Source: Lantana camara (Eukaryota > Streptophyta > Magnoliopsida > Lamiales > Verbenaceae). Taken from it: a stretch of DNA of 64,000 nucleotides. Location of the stretch: positions 16,004,501 to 16,068,500 of the forward strand of contig CM074865.1 in NCBI GenBank assembly GCA_037501455.1, read 5' to 3'. A model generated the notes under the pieces. It had not been told where the DNA came from, made no database searches, and saw nothing but the letters and a program-made list of their open reading frames with translations. A program made the position numbers and the translations under genes. Below, piece by piece: positions 1 through 10,530 of the stretch (within the stretch, counting starts at the first letter, position 1; each line of letters opens with the position of its first letter).

Positions 1-370
1 GATTATGAATCTTTGAAGGATTTCTTTTTATTGTTGTTTGTGCCATGATTATAAGCTTCAATGAGAAAAATTAGTTGGTAAAAAGGTTTCTGATTCTAAA
101 ATTAACGTAGGGGTTGAGAAGGATGCCTTCAAAATTTTCATTAGGTTTTTTTATGAGAATCTTTCATACGCAGGGTATTTTGGCATATCACACAACTTAC
201 AAATCAACCCCTGCATTAATTTTGGCATATCAAAAGGAAGATCGAGGGAGGTTGGCCGACGTTAATACCCACACAAAAATATGATGCTTCAATTCTTGAC
301 ATTATAACTCTTCGTGAAAGGAAACATTCTTTACTACTTAGTACTAACATTTCTTTGAGCCTCAGCCATC
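1..370. other. Duplicated 5' flank of the F-box pseudogene
   Basis: No coding sequence is visible. The stretch resembles 56250-56574, upstream of the intact F-box gene: both hold a variant of TTCTTTNTATTGTTGTTT, then AAACTTCAATGA-like and TAGGGGTTGAGAA text, then GCATATCACACAACT before the ATG. The two F-box loci therefore share their promoter or 5'UTR region as well as coding sequence, which indicates a segmental duplication rather than retroposition. Confidence 0.7.
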
Positions 371-600
371 ATGGATAGAATTAGCAACCTTCCATGCAAT
401 GTCACAGATGACATCATGAAGTGTTTGACATTGCATGAGGCAGCTATAGGACAAGCATACTATCAAGACGTTGGCGGTACAAATGGCTATCTATTCCATA
501 TCTTGTTTTTGATCGGAAATTTCGAAAGAAATTAGTTGGAAAGCACACCACTGAGTGTGTTATTTATCAAGTATTGCCCCTTCATAAGGGATGCAAAGTC

Positions 601-928
601 TGTTGAAAAATGAAAAGTTTTTCAAGATATTAATCTAGATTCATTTTCTAGATTAGTCTTTTAATTATTTGGTACATGTATTTTATATTATTCATTGTTT
701 TTAGTTAGTTCATGAATTGATATATTCATGCATAGGATATCAAGAGTCTTATTAATTGTAATACATGAACTAAGTCTAAGTTCATGTCTAGCAAATCCTA
801 TATATACCCTATGTATTTGTCATTTTTTAAGTTAATCAAGTCATTTTTTATTAAGTGAAATAGAGTCACTTTATATCTCCACTTTTATTTTGTGAGTTTG
901 AGTGTGTATTTGCTTTCCATTTCTAACA
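601..928 (+). repeat. 5' LTR of copia element
   Basis: 328 bp, starting TGTTGAAAAATG and ending CATTTCTAACA. A TATA-like TATATATA lies at 799-806. Bases 711-730 form a palindrome (CATGAAT, 6-base loop, ATTCATG) that is absent from the 3' LTR. Confidence 0.97.
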
Positions 929-931
929 AAG

Positions 932-944
932 TGGTATCAGAGCC
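932..944 (+). other. Primer-binding site (initiator tRNA-Met type)
   Basis: TGGTATCAGAGCC, three bases inside the 5' LTR end. This matches the 3' end of plant initiator methionine tRNA used to prime minus-strand cDNA. Confidence 0.95.
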
Positions 945-975
945 AATTTTGTTTGGAGACAACGAAAAAAAAAAA

Positions 976-2030
976 ATGACAAGTGCTCCTCTTTTCCAAG
1001 TTCCATTACTCGTAAAAGAACATTACGATAATTGGTGTATTCGTATGAAGGCTTTACTTGGAGCTCATGATGCTTGGGAACCTATCGAGAACGGTGTTGA
1101 AGCCACCAATGCCGCTGCAGTAAAGAAAGATCAAAAGGCGCTCACTCTTATCCATCAAAGTTTGGATGAGAAAATGTTCGAGAAAGTTGCTAGTGCAACC
1201 ACCTCCAAGCAAGCTTGGGATATTCTCCAAGCCTCGTTCAAAGGGGTTGATAAAGTAAAGAAAGTTCGTCTTCAAACCTTAAGAGGAGAATTTGAATCTC
1301 TACGCATGAAGGAGTCCGAAACCATTTTGGATTATATTTCACGAATAATGGTGGTGGTTAACCAAATGAGAAGATATGGAGAAGACTTGAAGGATGATCG
1401 GGTCGTTGGAAAGATTTTACGATCCTTGGATTCAAAATTTAACTATATTGTTGTGGCAATTGAAGAGTCCAAAGATTTGGACACTATGACCGTTGAAGAA
1501 TTAGCCGGATCTTTGCAAGCCCATGAAGAGAGACTAAAGAAACCAAATCAAGAACCGGTGGAGCAAGTTTTGCAAGCAAAACTTTCTTTCAAAGAAAAGC
1601 AAGAAAAACGTAACACAGTCCAAAGGGGTCGAGGACGTGGACAAGTTGCTCGTGGAAGAGGAAGAAGCAACTATGTAAACAAAGAGGAGAAGAATCAAAA
1701 TTTCTTTCAAGGAAGAGGTCGCGGACGCGGTCGAGGAAGAAGTAATTGGAGGCCAAATTCGAGAAGGTATGACAAATCAAATGTCCAATGTTATAATTGT
1801 AATAATTTTGGACATTATCATTGGGAATGCACAAACGAAGTGGAAGAAAAAACAAACTTCGTGGAGAGCAATAATGAAGAAGGAGGTCCCACTTTGCTTC
1901 TCGCATGCAAAGGCGAAGATAATCAAGAACAAAACTTGTGGTATCTTGATTCCGGTGCAAGCAGCCATATTTGTGGAAAGAAAAATCTTTTGATGGAGCT
2001 TGATGAAACATATGGAGGCAACTTTTGGAG
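976..2030 (+). pseudogene. Copia gag and protease start (frameshifted)
   Basis: The natural start is the ATG at 976 ([12 protein letters not shown]), just after a purine run; the frame extends into the LTR but has no ATG there. Residues 1-200 are the capsid-type region seen in plant copia gags. An arginine/glycine-rich tract ([15 protein letters not shown] and [13 protein letters not shown]) precedes a zinc knuckle, [14 protein letters not shown] (CX2CX4HX4C), that binds RNA. The aspartic protease active site follows as [12 protein letters not shown] near 1943-1978. The frame is lost shortly after, at about 2010-2040, and continues in another frame in the next entry. Confidence 0.93.
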
Positions 2031-3547
2031 ATTCCTCTCGGGTACAAGTAAAAGGAAAAGGTACCATTTTAATCAAATTGAAAGATGGAAGTCATCAATT
2101 TATCTCCAATGTTTTCTATGTGCCCGAAATGAAAAGTAACATATTAAGTTTGGGACAATTGTTGGAGAAAAATTATGACATTCATTTGAAAAATAAAAGT
2201 TTGGTTATGAAAGATGAAAATGGGCGTTTGTTAGCAAAAGTTCCCATGACAAGAAACCGAATGTTTATGCTTAACATTCAAAGTGATGTACCAAGGTGTT
2301 TACAAGCATGTTTCAAAAGTGATTCTTGGCTTTGGCATATGAGATTTGGTCATTTGAATTTTGATGGCCTAAAGGAGATGAGCAAGAAAAAGATGGTGAG
2401 AGGATTGCCAAATATTGAGCAACCTAATCAAATTTGTGAAGGTTGTCTTTTTGGCAAGCAAGCTAGGAAAAGCTTCCCGAAAGAATCACTTTCAAGAGCT
2501 CAACGCCCGTTGGAGTTGATACACTCAGATGTGTGTGGCCCTATCAATCCTTGTTCGTTTGGTAAGAATAAATATTTTCTTACTTTCATTGATGATTATT
2601 CTCGGAAAACTTGGGTGTTCTTTTTGAAGGAAAAATCCGAGGTGTTTCAAACTTTCAAAAAGTTCAAAACTATGGTGGAAAAGCAAAGCGGCTACCAAAT
2701 CAAAGCCCTTCGATCCGATAGAGGAGGAGAATTCACATCAAATGAATTCAACAAGTTTTGTGAAGAAAATGGCATTTTGAGGCCGTTGACAGTTCCAAGA
2801 ACACCGCAACAAAATGGAGTTGCCGAAAGAAGGAATCGGATCATTCTCAACATGACAAGGAGTATGCTAAAGAGTAAAAATGTGCCTAAAGAATTTTGGG
2901 CAGAAGCAGTTGCATGTGCGGTTTATTTAATGAATCGGTGTCACACTAAAAGTGTTAATGACAAAACACCTCAAGAAGCTTGGAGCAAAATAAAGCCGAA
3001 TGTTTCTCATTTGCGGGTCTTTGGAAGCATTGCCTATGCACATGTTTCGGATGAAAAGAGAACAAAACTTGATGATAAAAGTCAAAGGTATGTTTTCATT
3101 GGTTATGATTCAAATTCCAAAGGATATAAGTTGTATAACCCGCAAAATGGAAAGGTTGTTATTAGTAGAGATGTTGAGTTCGATGAGAAAAGTTGTTGGG
3201 AATGGAACATGTCCAAAGAAGAATACAATTTGTATCCTCTTCTTGAGGATGATGAAGAATTGGTGCAACCAAATACTCCACCACAACCACTTCCACCCGT
3301 TGGCGAAGAAAGTTCAAGTGAAAGGCCTAGGAGGACAAGAAATGTTCGTGAGTTGTATGATGTTACAAATGAGGTAACTTTGGATTTAAGTGAAACATAT
3401 TTTTGTTTGTTTGCTAATTCCGAGCCTTTGAGTTTTGAAGAAGCGGTTGGTGATAAAAAATGGAGAAGTGCGATGGATGAGGAAATTAAAGCAATAAAAA
3501 AGAATGATACTTGGGAGTTGGTAAGGAAAGAACACAATTGGAGTTAA
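2000..3547 (+). pseudogene. Copia integrase region (frameshifted at both ends)
   Basis: Continues the polyprotein after the first frameshift. The GAG-pre-integrase domain contains [14 protein letters not shown] and CEGCLFGKQ, which form the HHCC zinc site. The catalytic core follows: [15 protein letters not shown], the second acidic residue in [10 protein letters not shown], and the glutamate in [13 protein letters not shown], a complete D,D,E triad. The C-terminal part has [12 protein letters not shown] and the GYKLYNP region. At its end the start of RT is reached ([19 protein letters not shown]), then a frameshift in the conserved block before GVKWVYK ends the frame. Confidence 0.93.
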
Positions 3548-3551
3548 ATGG

Positions 3552-4943
3552 GTGTATAAAATCAAGAAAAATTCAAAAGACGAAATTGAAAGATACAAAG
3601 CAAGATTGGTAGCGAAAGGCTACAAGCAAAAGGCGGGAATTGACTACGATGAGGTTTTTGCTCCGGTTGCGAGATTAGAAACTATTCGGTTGATCATTTC
3701 CTTGGCAGCTCAAAACAAATGGAAAATCCATCAAATGGATGTCAAATCCGCCTTTTTAAATGGGTACTTGGAGGAAGAAGTTTACATTGAACAACCTTTA
3801 GGGTATGTTGCAAAAGGGCATGAAAAAAAGGTTTTGAAGTTGAAGAAGGCTCTCTACGGCTTGAAACAAGCCCCTCGTGCTTGGAATAGTAGAATTGATA
3901 AGTATTTTCAAGAAAATGGTTTCTCAAAATGTCCACATGAACATGCACTCTATGTAAAAACAAACAATAGTGGTGATATTTTACTTGTTTGTTTGTATGT
4001 GGATGATTTGATTTTCACAGGAAATGCTCCAAAAATGTTTGATGAATTCAAACAAGCAATGGCGAGGGAGTTCGAAATGATGGACATTGGATTGATGTCC
4101 TACTATCTTGGGATTGAAGTGAAGCAAAATGATGAAGGAATATTTATTTCTCAAGAAGGCTATGCAAAGGAAGTTCTCAAGAAGTTTGAAATGGCGAATT
4201 GCAAGCCGGTGAGCACCCCCGTTGAATGTGGAGCTAAATTGTCCAAACATGGAGATGGAGAATTGATCAATCCCACACTCTTTAAAAGTCTTGTTGGAAG
4301 CTTGAGGTACCTAACTTGTACAAGACCGGATATTCTTTTTGGTGTTGGACTTATTAGTCGCTACATGGAGAATCCTACTACTTCTCACTTGAAGGTGGCC
4401 AAAAGAATACTCCGTTATATCAAAGGTACACTTGATTATGGAATTTCATATTCATTTTCTCAAGATTTCAAGCTTGTTGGATATTGTGATAGTGATTGGG
4501 CTGGTGATGTCGATGATCGAAAGAGTACTACCGGGTTTGTTTTCTTCATGGGAAATTCAGCTTTTACTTGGAATTCTAAAAAGCAACCAATTGTCACTTT
4601 ATCAACTTGTGAAGCGGAATTTGTGGCAGCAACATCTTGTGTTTGCCATGCAATTTGGCTTAGGAATTTGTTGAAGGAGCTTTATCAACAACAAGAAGAG
4701 CCAACGATGATTTTAGTTGATAACAAATCCGCCCTTCAATTGGCGAAAAATCCGGTGTTCCATGAAAGAAGCAAGCATATTGATACTAAGTATCATTTCA
4801 TTCGAGAAAGAGTGTCCAAGAAAGAGGTTGAATTGGAATTTGTGAAATCACAAGATCAAATTGCCGACATTTTCACCAAGCCATTGAAGTTCGAAGTTTT
4901 TCAAAGCTTACGAGAGTCTCTTGGAGTCATGAATCAAGATTAA
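3552..4943 (+). pseudogene. Copia reverse transcriptase and RNase H
   Basis: 463 codons open from VYKIKKNS to the terminal stop. The RT shows [19 protein letters not shown], the catalytic [15 protein letters not shown] (YVDD) near residues 135-150, and [14 protein letters not shown]. RNase H follows with [30 protein letters not shown] and the end motif [15 protein letters not shown] typical of copia. The body is intact; it is scored as broken only because the upstream frame is shifted. Confidence 0.93.
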
Positions 4944-5258
4944 GGGGGGATGTTGAAAAATGAAAAGTTTTTCAAGATATTAATCTAGATTCATTTTCTA
5001 GATTAGTCTTTTAATTATTTGGTACATGTATTTTATATTATTCATTGTTTTTAGTTAGTTCATAGGATATCAAGAGTCTTATTAATTGTAATACATGAAC
5101 TAAGTCTAAGTTCATGTCTAGCAAATCCTATATATACCCTATGTATTTGTCATTTTTTAAGTTAATCAAGTCATTTTTTTTTAAGTGAAATAGAGTCACT
5201 TTATATCTCCACTTTTATTTTGTGAGTTTGAGTGTGTATTTGCTTTCCATTTCTAACA
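4942..5258 (+). repeat. Polypurine tract and 3' LTR of copia element
   Basis: AAGGGGGGA (4942-4950) primes plus-strand synthesis directly before the 3' LTR (4951-5258, 308 bp). It matches the 5' LTR except for one base and the missing 20-bp palindrome. Confidence 0.97.
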
Positions 5259-6461
5259 TAGTCAAGTTTGAATTTGAGGCCCTCTATTGTTGCCCTGATG
5301 TGGATCACTGGCTCCATCTCCTGTCAAAATATCATATCGAAGAACTCTCACTTAAAATTTTTTCCCACTTTGCCACTCATCAGAAGATGCCTAATCATTT
5401 ATTTTCTTTTGGTCAGCTCAAACATTTGAAACTAAGTAGATGCGACCTTAAACTTCCTTTTTCGTTCAAAGGATTTGGTAGACTTGTCAAACTTGATCTT
5501 CGCCAGGTCTTGATTGAGCATGCAGAATTGAGTAGATTCATCTCCAAATGTCAGCTGCTTGAGCATTTAAGTCTAAAGGGTGATATGTTTACATGCCTAA
5601 CAATTGATGCCCCTAATCTCAAGTCCTCTGCCTCGGTGTGAGCTACGAAATCCCCGTGTTTGTTTGAAGAATACATCATTCCTTGAGGAAGTTTCAATTT
5701 CTACTATTATCACATTTGTGGAAAACGAAGTTTCTGAGCGCTCGCGGATTAACATGTTCAAGTTACTTTGTTAGCTATCAACTGTTAAAAAGTTAACACT
5801 TGGTCGTGTCCCTATGCTGGTAAGAAATGATTTTGCTTAAATTGCTTGGTTTATCAAACAACTTACCTTTTTCTTGTCTATTTCCTTTACAGTGCCTGCC
5901 AAAAAATGTGGCGGCGCCCCTCGAGATCCTTGACAAAAGCCTCAGCCAACTAAGTCGTCTAATATGTGATGTTCCGTTTCAAGAACTAAGTTCAGTCAGT
6001 TCTCTTGTTTGGTTGATCGGAAGAACCACTAATTTAATGTCTCTTGAAATTGAAGCAAGTAATTGGAGTGTGTTATCATTAATTCTGATTGCTCCATTTT
6101 TATGGACTGTATTGATCCATTCATCCTGTTGCAGGCATTTACCGATACCGAATATGACATGATCCCTTCTACTGAATATTTGGAGGATCAACAGAAGTTA
6201 GAACATAATCTCTGTAACCTCAAACATGTGAAGTTTTCTGACTTTGCAGGTGCCGAACCAGAGAAGGAATTTGTTAAGCTCATTTTGTCAGCTGCAACAT
6301 CACTCGTGAAACTGGAATTGAAATGGCAGGGTATTTTAGAAGTTGCACCTGAAAAAGGATATAGGTTGATTGGAAAATTGGCAGAATTCCGCCGGCCCGA
6401 TGTCAAAGTCAAAATCGTTATTGAGGATATGATTTGCCTAAGAAGAGTTGCAAAATTTTAG

Positions 6462-6817
6462 GTCAGAAATTAGTGTATCTACGGAGTGTTTCTTGTATAA
6501 TATACTAACGAGACTAAATTAAGATTACGTTAGTCTATCAATCTTCGATTTCGGTTTTGAATTTTTTGAAAATTATTGATCGCCTCCTCATAATAAGTGT
6601 TAATAATTTTTAATCAAGAATAATTATGTATTGTACGTAAATTATTAATTTCTAAATATTAAAAAAAAGTATCTAGCAGGACTATTCATGATTTTTCATA
6701 AAATAAAAAAAGGAAAATGCTCCGTCGAACTAGGATTCTTTAAATATTAATATTTTAGTTCAAATCGGTATTTTTACAAGGTACATACTCGCTAAAACCC
6801 TGCGGGTTTTCCGGTTC

Positions 6818-6852
<35 letters not shown>

Positions 6853-7857
6853 AGTTAATTATATTACAAATTAAAAATAACAAAGTTGGAAACAAACGAA
6901 GGATCCAAATAGTATTATGAGTTAAATGGTGGACGATCATCTTCGCACCATGTTTAATAGATCAAAATTGACAACTAACAAATCTAGAACACAAATGCTT
7001 AATGTCATTAGTAATAGGGATAATTATGACCAGCGCCATGAAGTATAACAAAATTATGATTTTCTCCTTAGATTTGAGAAATTACGAATACCCCTTAGGT
7101 TACATTTTCACTGACAAAATTGTGTCAACAATTAATTACATTACATTTTGATGATGTCAACGAAATTATTTTTAAAAATTCTAATTTTACCCTTAAGGGG
7201 TATATTGCAATAATACTGAAAATATGATGATATATTAGTAATGTTAGTTAAATTTATATTTTCTAATTTAAGATTTATAATTTAATATAATATTTATATT
7301 TATTTATAAATATAAATCGAAATAGATATTTCATGAATATTTATGTCATACCTTATGTTTATGTTTTAATTTTATATATATTTTGCATAAGTTTATTTAA
7401 ACTTATTCGTTTGAGATAATAAATTTTTCCTCCAAAATAGAAAATTATAATAAACACACCAACATCAATCAATAAATTAGTAAATTCACATAAATATCCA
7501 TGAAAGTCATTTAAACAAATATTTCAAGTATTAGTAATTCCTAATGCATCTACTTTACATACAAAAAATAACATCCCAATATAAATATCCATGTCCAATA
7601 TAAAAATATATATAAATTAGCATTCATAAACCCTAAGTATGAAATTAGTTCATCATAAAATATATCAAAACTTCATTAAGTGGCATTTTTTGGAAAAGAA
7701 AATATTAGATAGTTACAAAACTCAAGTACTCACATCGAACATCCTATTTCAGTACTTGCATTAATCTCATTGTCTTCGGATTTTTATTACATTTACTCCA
7801 TTGAGTTTCCATATATGAAGGGTAAAACAGTAAAATTGCTTTTTCTATTAAATTTAA
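6462..7857. other. AT-rich intergenic spacer
   Basis: No supportable gene. It contains a (TA)n run at about 6822-6849 and long A/T-rich tracts. Text around 7040-7200 (GGGATAATTATGACC, later CCCTTAAGGGGTATATTGC) looks like old transposon-derived sequence, but I could not find a matching inverted end. The last nine bases (7849-7857, TAAATTTAA) are the left target duplication of the next element. Confidence 0.6.
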
Positions 7858-8083
7858 GGGTTAATCTTTCTTTGCACCCCAACCTTTGGGATGCATTGCA
7901 CTTTGGTACCCAACCTTTCATTTTTGACAAATCAATACCCAACCTTTGTAATTTGATCAATTTTAGTACCTAAGTCAACATTCCGCCCAAAATCACCGGC
8001 CAAGGCTTTGTGCGTGTGTTACACGCGATTTATTAAGGGCAAATGAGTCTTTTCATTTTTTTACTAATTAAGAAATTAAAAAA
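7858..8083 (+). repeat. Left terminal inverted repeat of Pack-MULE
   Basis: About 226 bp, matching the reverse complement of 9037-9235. It has an extra ~30 bp near 7917-7947, where the phrase ACCCAACCTTT occurs twice. That suggests an internal tandem duplication in this arm or a loss from the other. Confidence 0.9.
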
Positions 8084-8244
8084 AAAAAAAAAAGAAAAAT
8101 GGAAGAACTCAAACCTGGGAAAGATGAAGATGGAAGAACCAGATCTCCATCTCTCTTCTCCAAAGAAAGAAGCCCCATCTCCATCTCTCTTCTCCATGAG
8201 TTTGATGACCTTTGAAGGGACCTATGTGCAATTTCCGAAAATAA

Positions 8245-8739
8245 TCCCAACCACAACCGGACCTCTCCCTACAAATCAACCCTCCGAACAGTAAACCCCC
8301 AACAAGCTGGAGAACAAGAGCAACGGAAGATCATCATCATCCTCATAATGATGTGGATTTGAGCTTCTGGAAAAGAGCCCTCAACACAAGAAACAACATC
8401 TCTTCTTCAATAGCCGACAATTTCGACCTCCCCATAGCGAATCCCGCAAGGGTTTCGCACTTCAACCACCCAAACAGTAGTGGCAATCACTTCCACCACC
8501 TCCTCCACGGCGGCTCCGGCGTTCGTTTCCTCCACGGCGGTGGCGGCGGCGGAGAGGAGCTGAATTTCTTGAGGCCCATCAGAGGAATTCCCGTTTATCA
8601 GAATCCTCCCTCCAATTTCCCGTTTACTGCAGCTCATCATCAGCAACATTTGGGCTCGCCGCCGTTAATGGTGGCCTCTGTTAACCATGTTCACACAGCA
8701 GCTTCTGCTTCTCAAGGGCTTATTCGGAGAAAACCATGA
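8245..8739 (+). pseudogene. Captured N-terminal KANADI (GARP transcription factor) coding fragment
   Basis: One frame is open from 8245 to the TGA at 8737. It reads QPDLSLQINPPNSKPP at the start, then DVDLSFWKRALNTRN, then ELNFLRPIRGIPVYQNPP followed by NFPF. These blocks, in this order, are those of KANADI proteins (KAN2-type N-terminus: QPDLSLQI, SPPNSKP, a DLGFWRRAL-like block, LRPIRGIPLY), which specify abaxial leaf identity. The histidine/glycine-rich linkers between them also fit. The fragment ends before the GARP DNA-binding domain, so it cannot bind DNA as KANADI does. There is no KANADI start codon in frame: a TAA lies at 8242-8244. If translated from an internal start it would give a short N-terminal peptide. 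Confidence 0.85.
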
Positions 8740-9036
8740 GGATGTAGGGTGTGCTCTTCTAATACACCGAGAAAACCTAGCCTTCATTATTTCTTCTTCT
8801 CCCTTAGAGCTTCAGCCGTTGCGCGAGCTTTCTTCCCCCCCTAGATCCCCTTCGGTTTCCAGCAGAGATAGCAGCGGCACAACCATCCTCCACGCCGAAT
8901 CGCCGCTGCCCGTCATCTTCTCTAAGGATGTGGTGCCCCTTTCATCTCCATCACTCAACCTTTCTTCTTTGTCTTTGCAGATTTGCAGAAGCTTCATCTG
9001 GGTTCTTCCATTTTCTTTTTCTTTTTTGTTTTTTTG

Positions 9037-9235
9037 TGTTTTTTAATTCCTTAATTAGTAAAAAAATGAAAAGACTCATTTGCCCTTAATAAATCACGTG
9101 TAACACACGCACAAAGCCTTGGCTGGTGATTTTGGCCGGAATGTTGACTTAGGTACTAAAATTGATCAAATTACAAAGGTTGGGTACCAAAGTGCAATGC
9201 ACCCCAAAAGTTGGGGTGCAAAGAAAGATTAACCC
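9037..9235 (-). repeat. Right terminal inverted repeat of Pack-MULE
   Basis: About 199 bp, inverted copy of 7858-8083 with scattered differences, ending GATTAACCC at the 9-bp target duplication. Confidence 0.9.
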
Positions 9236-9568
9236 TAAATTTAATGGAGAAAATAATAGGTCCGTTGATATCCGTAATTTTTTCAAACCTAAGGGGACAA
9301 TTCGTACTTTTGCTATATTTCAAGAGGTTGCTCGTAATTATCCCATAATAATACTACCCAAAGAATAAAGATTATCATTCGAACTCCTAAGTTAGTTGAT
9401 CATTTGCATGTTTCGCCTTCAAAGATAACTTTATTTCATTTGAAATCTCTTGCCAAACCAATTGCCGACAAAGTTGCGAGAGTCTCCACCATTGCCAGAT
9501 CCAATTCACGGTCGACTCGAGCGTTCTTCACGCGTCGATCAATCTATCACTCGATCGCTTCAAGGTAT

Positions 9569-10200
9569 CTAATTTGACTTTGAGAGTTGAGAGACAAGAG
9601 GAAAGCGTTCTCTCGAATTAGAGGACGTGAGTATGAAATTGTTTATCTGTCTTCCGTTCAATGCAATTACCATCAAATCTCTTGCAACCACGTCAATTGC
9701 AATTGCGTTTGCCTCTTTAAAAATTGACCTGTCAAAGTTTAGTTTGACCCCGTGCAGGACATAATTTTTCCCATTTTTGTATGATCTTCCCACTACGATG
9801 GACATGAGCTTCGGTGTTGACGTTTGGTTGCCTAATTACACCCTCTGTGTGCCTCTTATTTCTGCAGTTCCACAACATCGTCCATAATAGCGTGATTACC
9901 TTCCTGCCTTCATCTACATGGAGCCTATCTAGCACATCACAAAGTCCTTTGAATCGAGCATATTGTCAGCAAGCTTGCCGACAAGTCCCCACGACAGGTT
10001 TGCAAGGGCCCAGAGGCCCCAGACCTAACGGGCTAAGGGACACTGAACAAGAGCATGGGCCATATATATCTTTGCCTCCTTCCCCACAATTAACGCAAAC
10101 ATTGTCCACGAAGCAATATTGCCGGAGAAGGGTGCTTGCCCCAAATTATTTGATTCTCGAGACTAGGTGAAGAGCCTCGTTCAACAAATGCAAGTTTCAA
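9569..10200 (-). pseudogene. LINE ORF2 3'-end remnant (zinc-finger RVT and RNase H-like)
   Basis: On the minus strand, short reading frames give HALVQCPLARQVW-like sequence (about 10040-10060), a match to the zinc-finger end of plant LINE reverse transcriptases. Lower down comes KLNFDRSIFKEANAIA followed by VVARDLMVIALNGRQ, matching the RNase H-like domain that ends such proteins. Frames change several times, so it is dead. Between 9245 and 9568 I see only unassigned sequence. Confidence 0.55.
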
Positions 10201-10280
10201 AGCCATATGATAAGTGCTTTAACGGAGAAACACCCACGTTAGTGTAATGCACAATCATACTCTCTCTCCAAACTGCAAAC

Positions 10281-10523
10281 TGTAAGACTCCAAGGATGAA
10301 ATCGACGATGAACAGTAGAGAGGAATTAGGGTTTTCAAATAATATGCTTTATTGCTCAAAAGTAAAGTGAGTACAGATACACAAAAAGGGGTTATAAATA
10401 GAGGACACGCGTCCAACCGTCAAAAGAAGAAGCCTGAGAAAAACCCTAAAAGAAAGAAAGCAACAACAAACACGACTTTGCTAAAGAGAAAAATACCAAA
10501 AAAATAAAATAAAAAAATTAACA
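10281..10523 (-). repeat. 3' LTR of minus-strand copia
   Basis: Minus-strand sequence starts TGTTAATTTTTTTATT and ends GGAGTCTTACA (243 bp). It contains a TATA-like CTATTTATAACC and a polyadenylation-like GAGCAATAAAGC. A polypurine-like GAGGGCGGC lies directly inside. Confidence 0.75.
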
Positions 10524-10530
10524 GCCGCCC

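Larger units (their letters stand above)
601..5258 (+). mobile_element. Young Ty1/copia LTR retrotransposon
   Basis: A complete element: LTRs 601-928 and 4951-5258, TG...CA ends, primer-binding site at 932, polypurine tract at 4942, and gag-protease-integrase-RT-RNaseH order, which is diagnostic of copia. The target duplication is AAGTC (596-600) and TAGTC (5259-5263), 5 bp with one mismatch. The LTRs differ by one substitution (A/T near 850) and one 20-bp indel in about 308 aligned bases, so the insertion is recent. Even so, the polyprotein has two frameshifts (near 2010-2040 and near 3530-3552), so this copy cannot make a full product unaided. It sits inside an F-box gene in the same orientation. 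Confidence 0.97.
371..6461 (+). pseudogene. F-box/FBD/LRR-type gene, broken and split by a copia element
   Basis: The start (MDRISNLPCNV) and the 3' part (5264-6461) match the intact paralogue at 56575-58051, an F-box protein that would serve as a substrate adaptor in an SCF ubiquitin ligase. The gene is dead for several reasons. Two extra bases in the F-box near 445 shift the frame. The copia element at 601-5258 splits the first exon. A segment after the insertion is missing relative to the paralogue, and a stop (TGA) at about 5639-5641 closes the frame. Intron 1 is still recognisable (GTAAGAAATG at about 5820 to TTTACAG at about 5892). The intron 2 donor, GTAAGT in the paralogue, reads GCAAGT here (about 6055). 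The FBD-like C-terminus (5'-part near 6150, end 6461) is well kept, so decay looks recent. Confidence 0.9.
7858..9235 (+). mobile_element. Pack-MULE-like element carrying a KANADI gene piece
   Basis: A 1378-bp element bounded by long inverted repeats beginning GGGTTAATCTTTCTTTGCA on each end. It is flanked by a perfect 9-bp duplication TAAATTTAA (7849-7857 and 9236-9244). Nine-bp duplications with TIRs of ~200 bp are the hallmark of Mutator-like elements. No transposase is encoded. Internal sequence at 8245-8739 is recognisable host-gene coding sequence (next entries), so this fits the Pack-MULE definition. The segment 8740-9030 is not identified; it may be intron or a second captured fragment. 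Confidence 0.9.

Noticed and set aside
892..975. Extension of the copia gag frame upstream into the LTR
   Set aside because: The frame is open but has no ATG before 976 and overlaps the LTR end and primer-binding site; 976 matches the start of related gags.
8104..8244. A short frame starting near 8125 ahead of the KANADI fragment
   Set aside because: It lies in a different frame from the KANADI blocks and has no recognisable motif; repeated CTCCATCTCTCTTCTCC suggests simple sequence.
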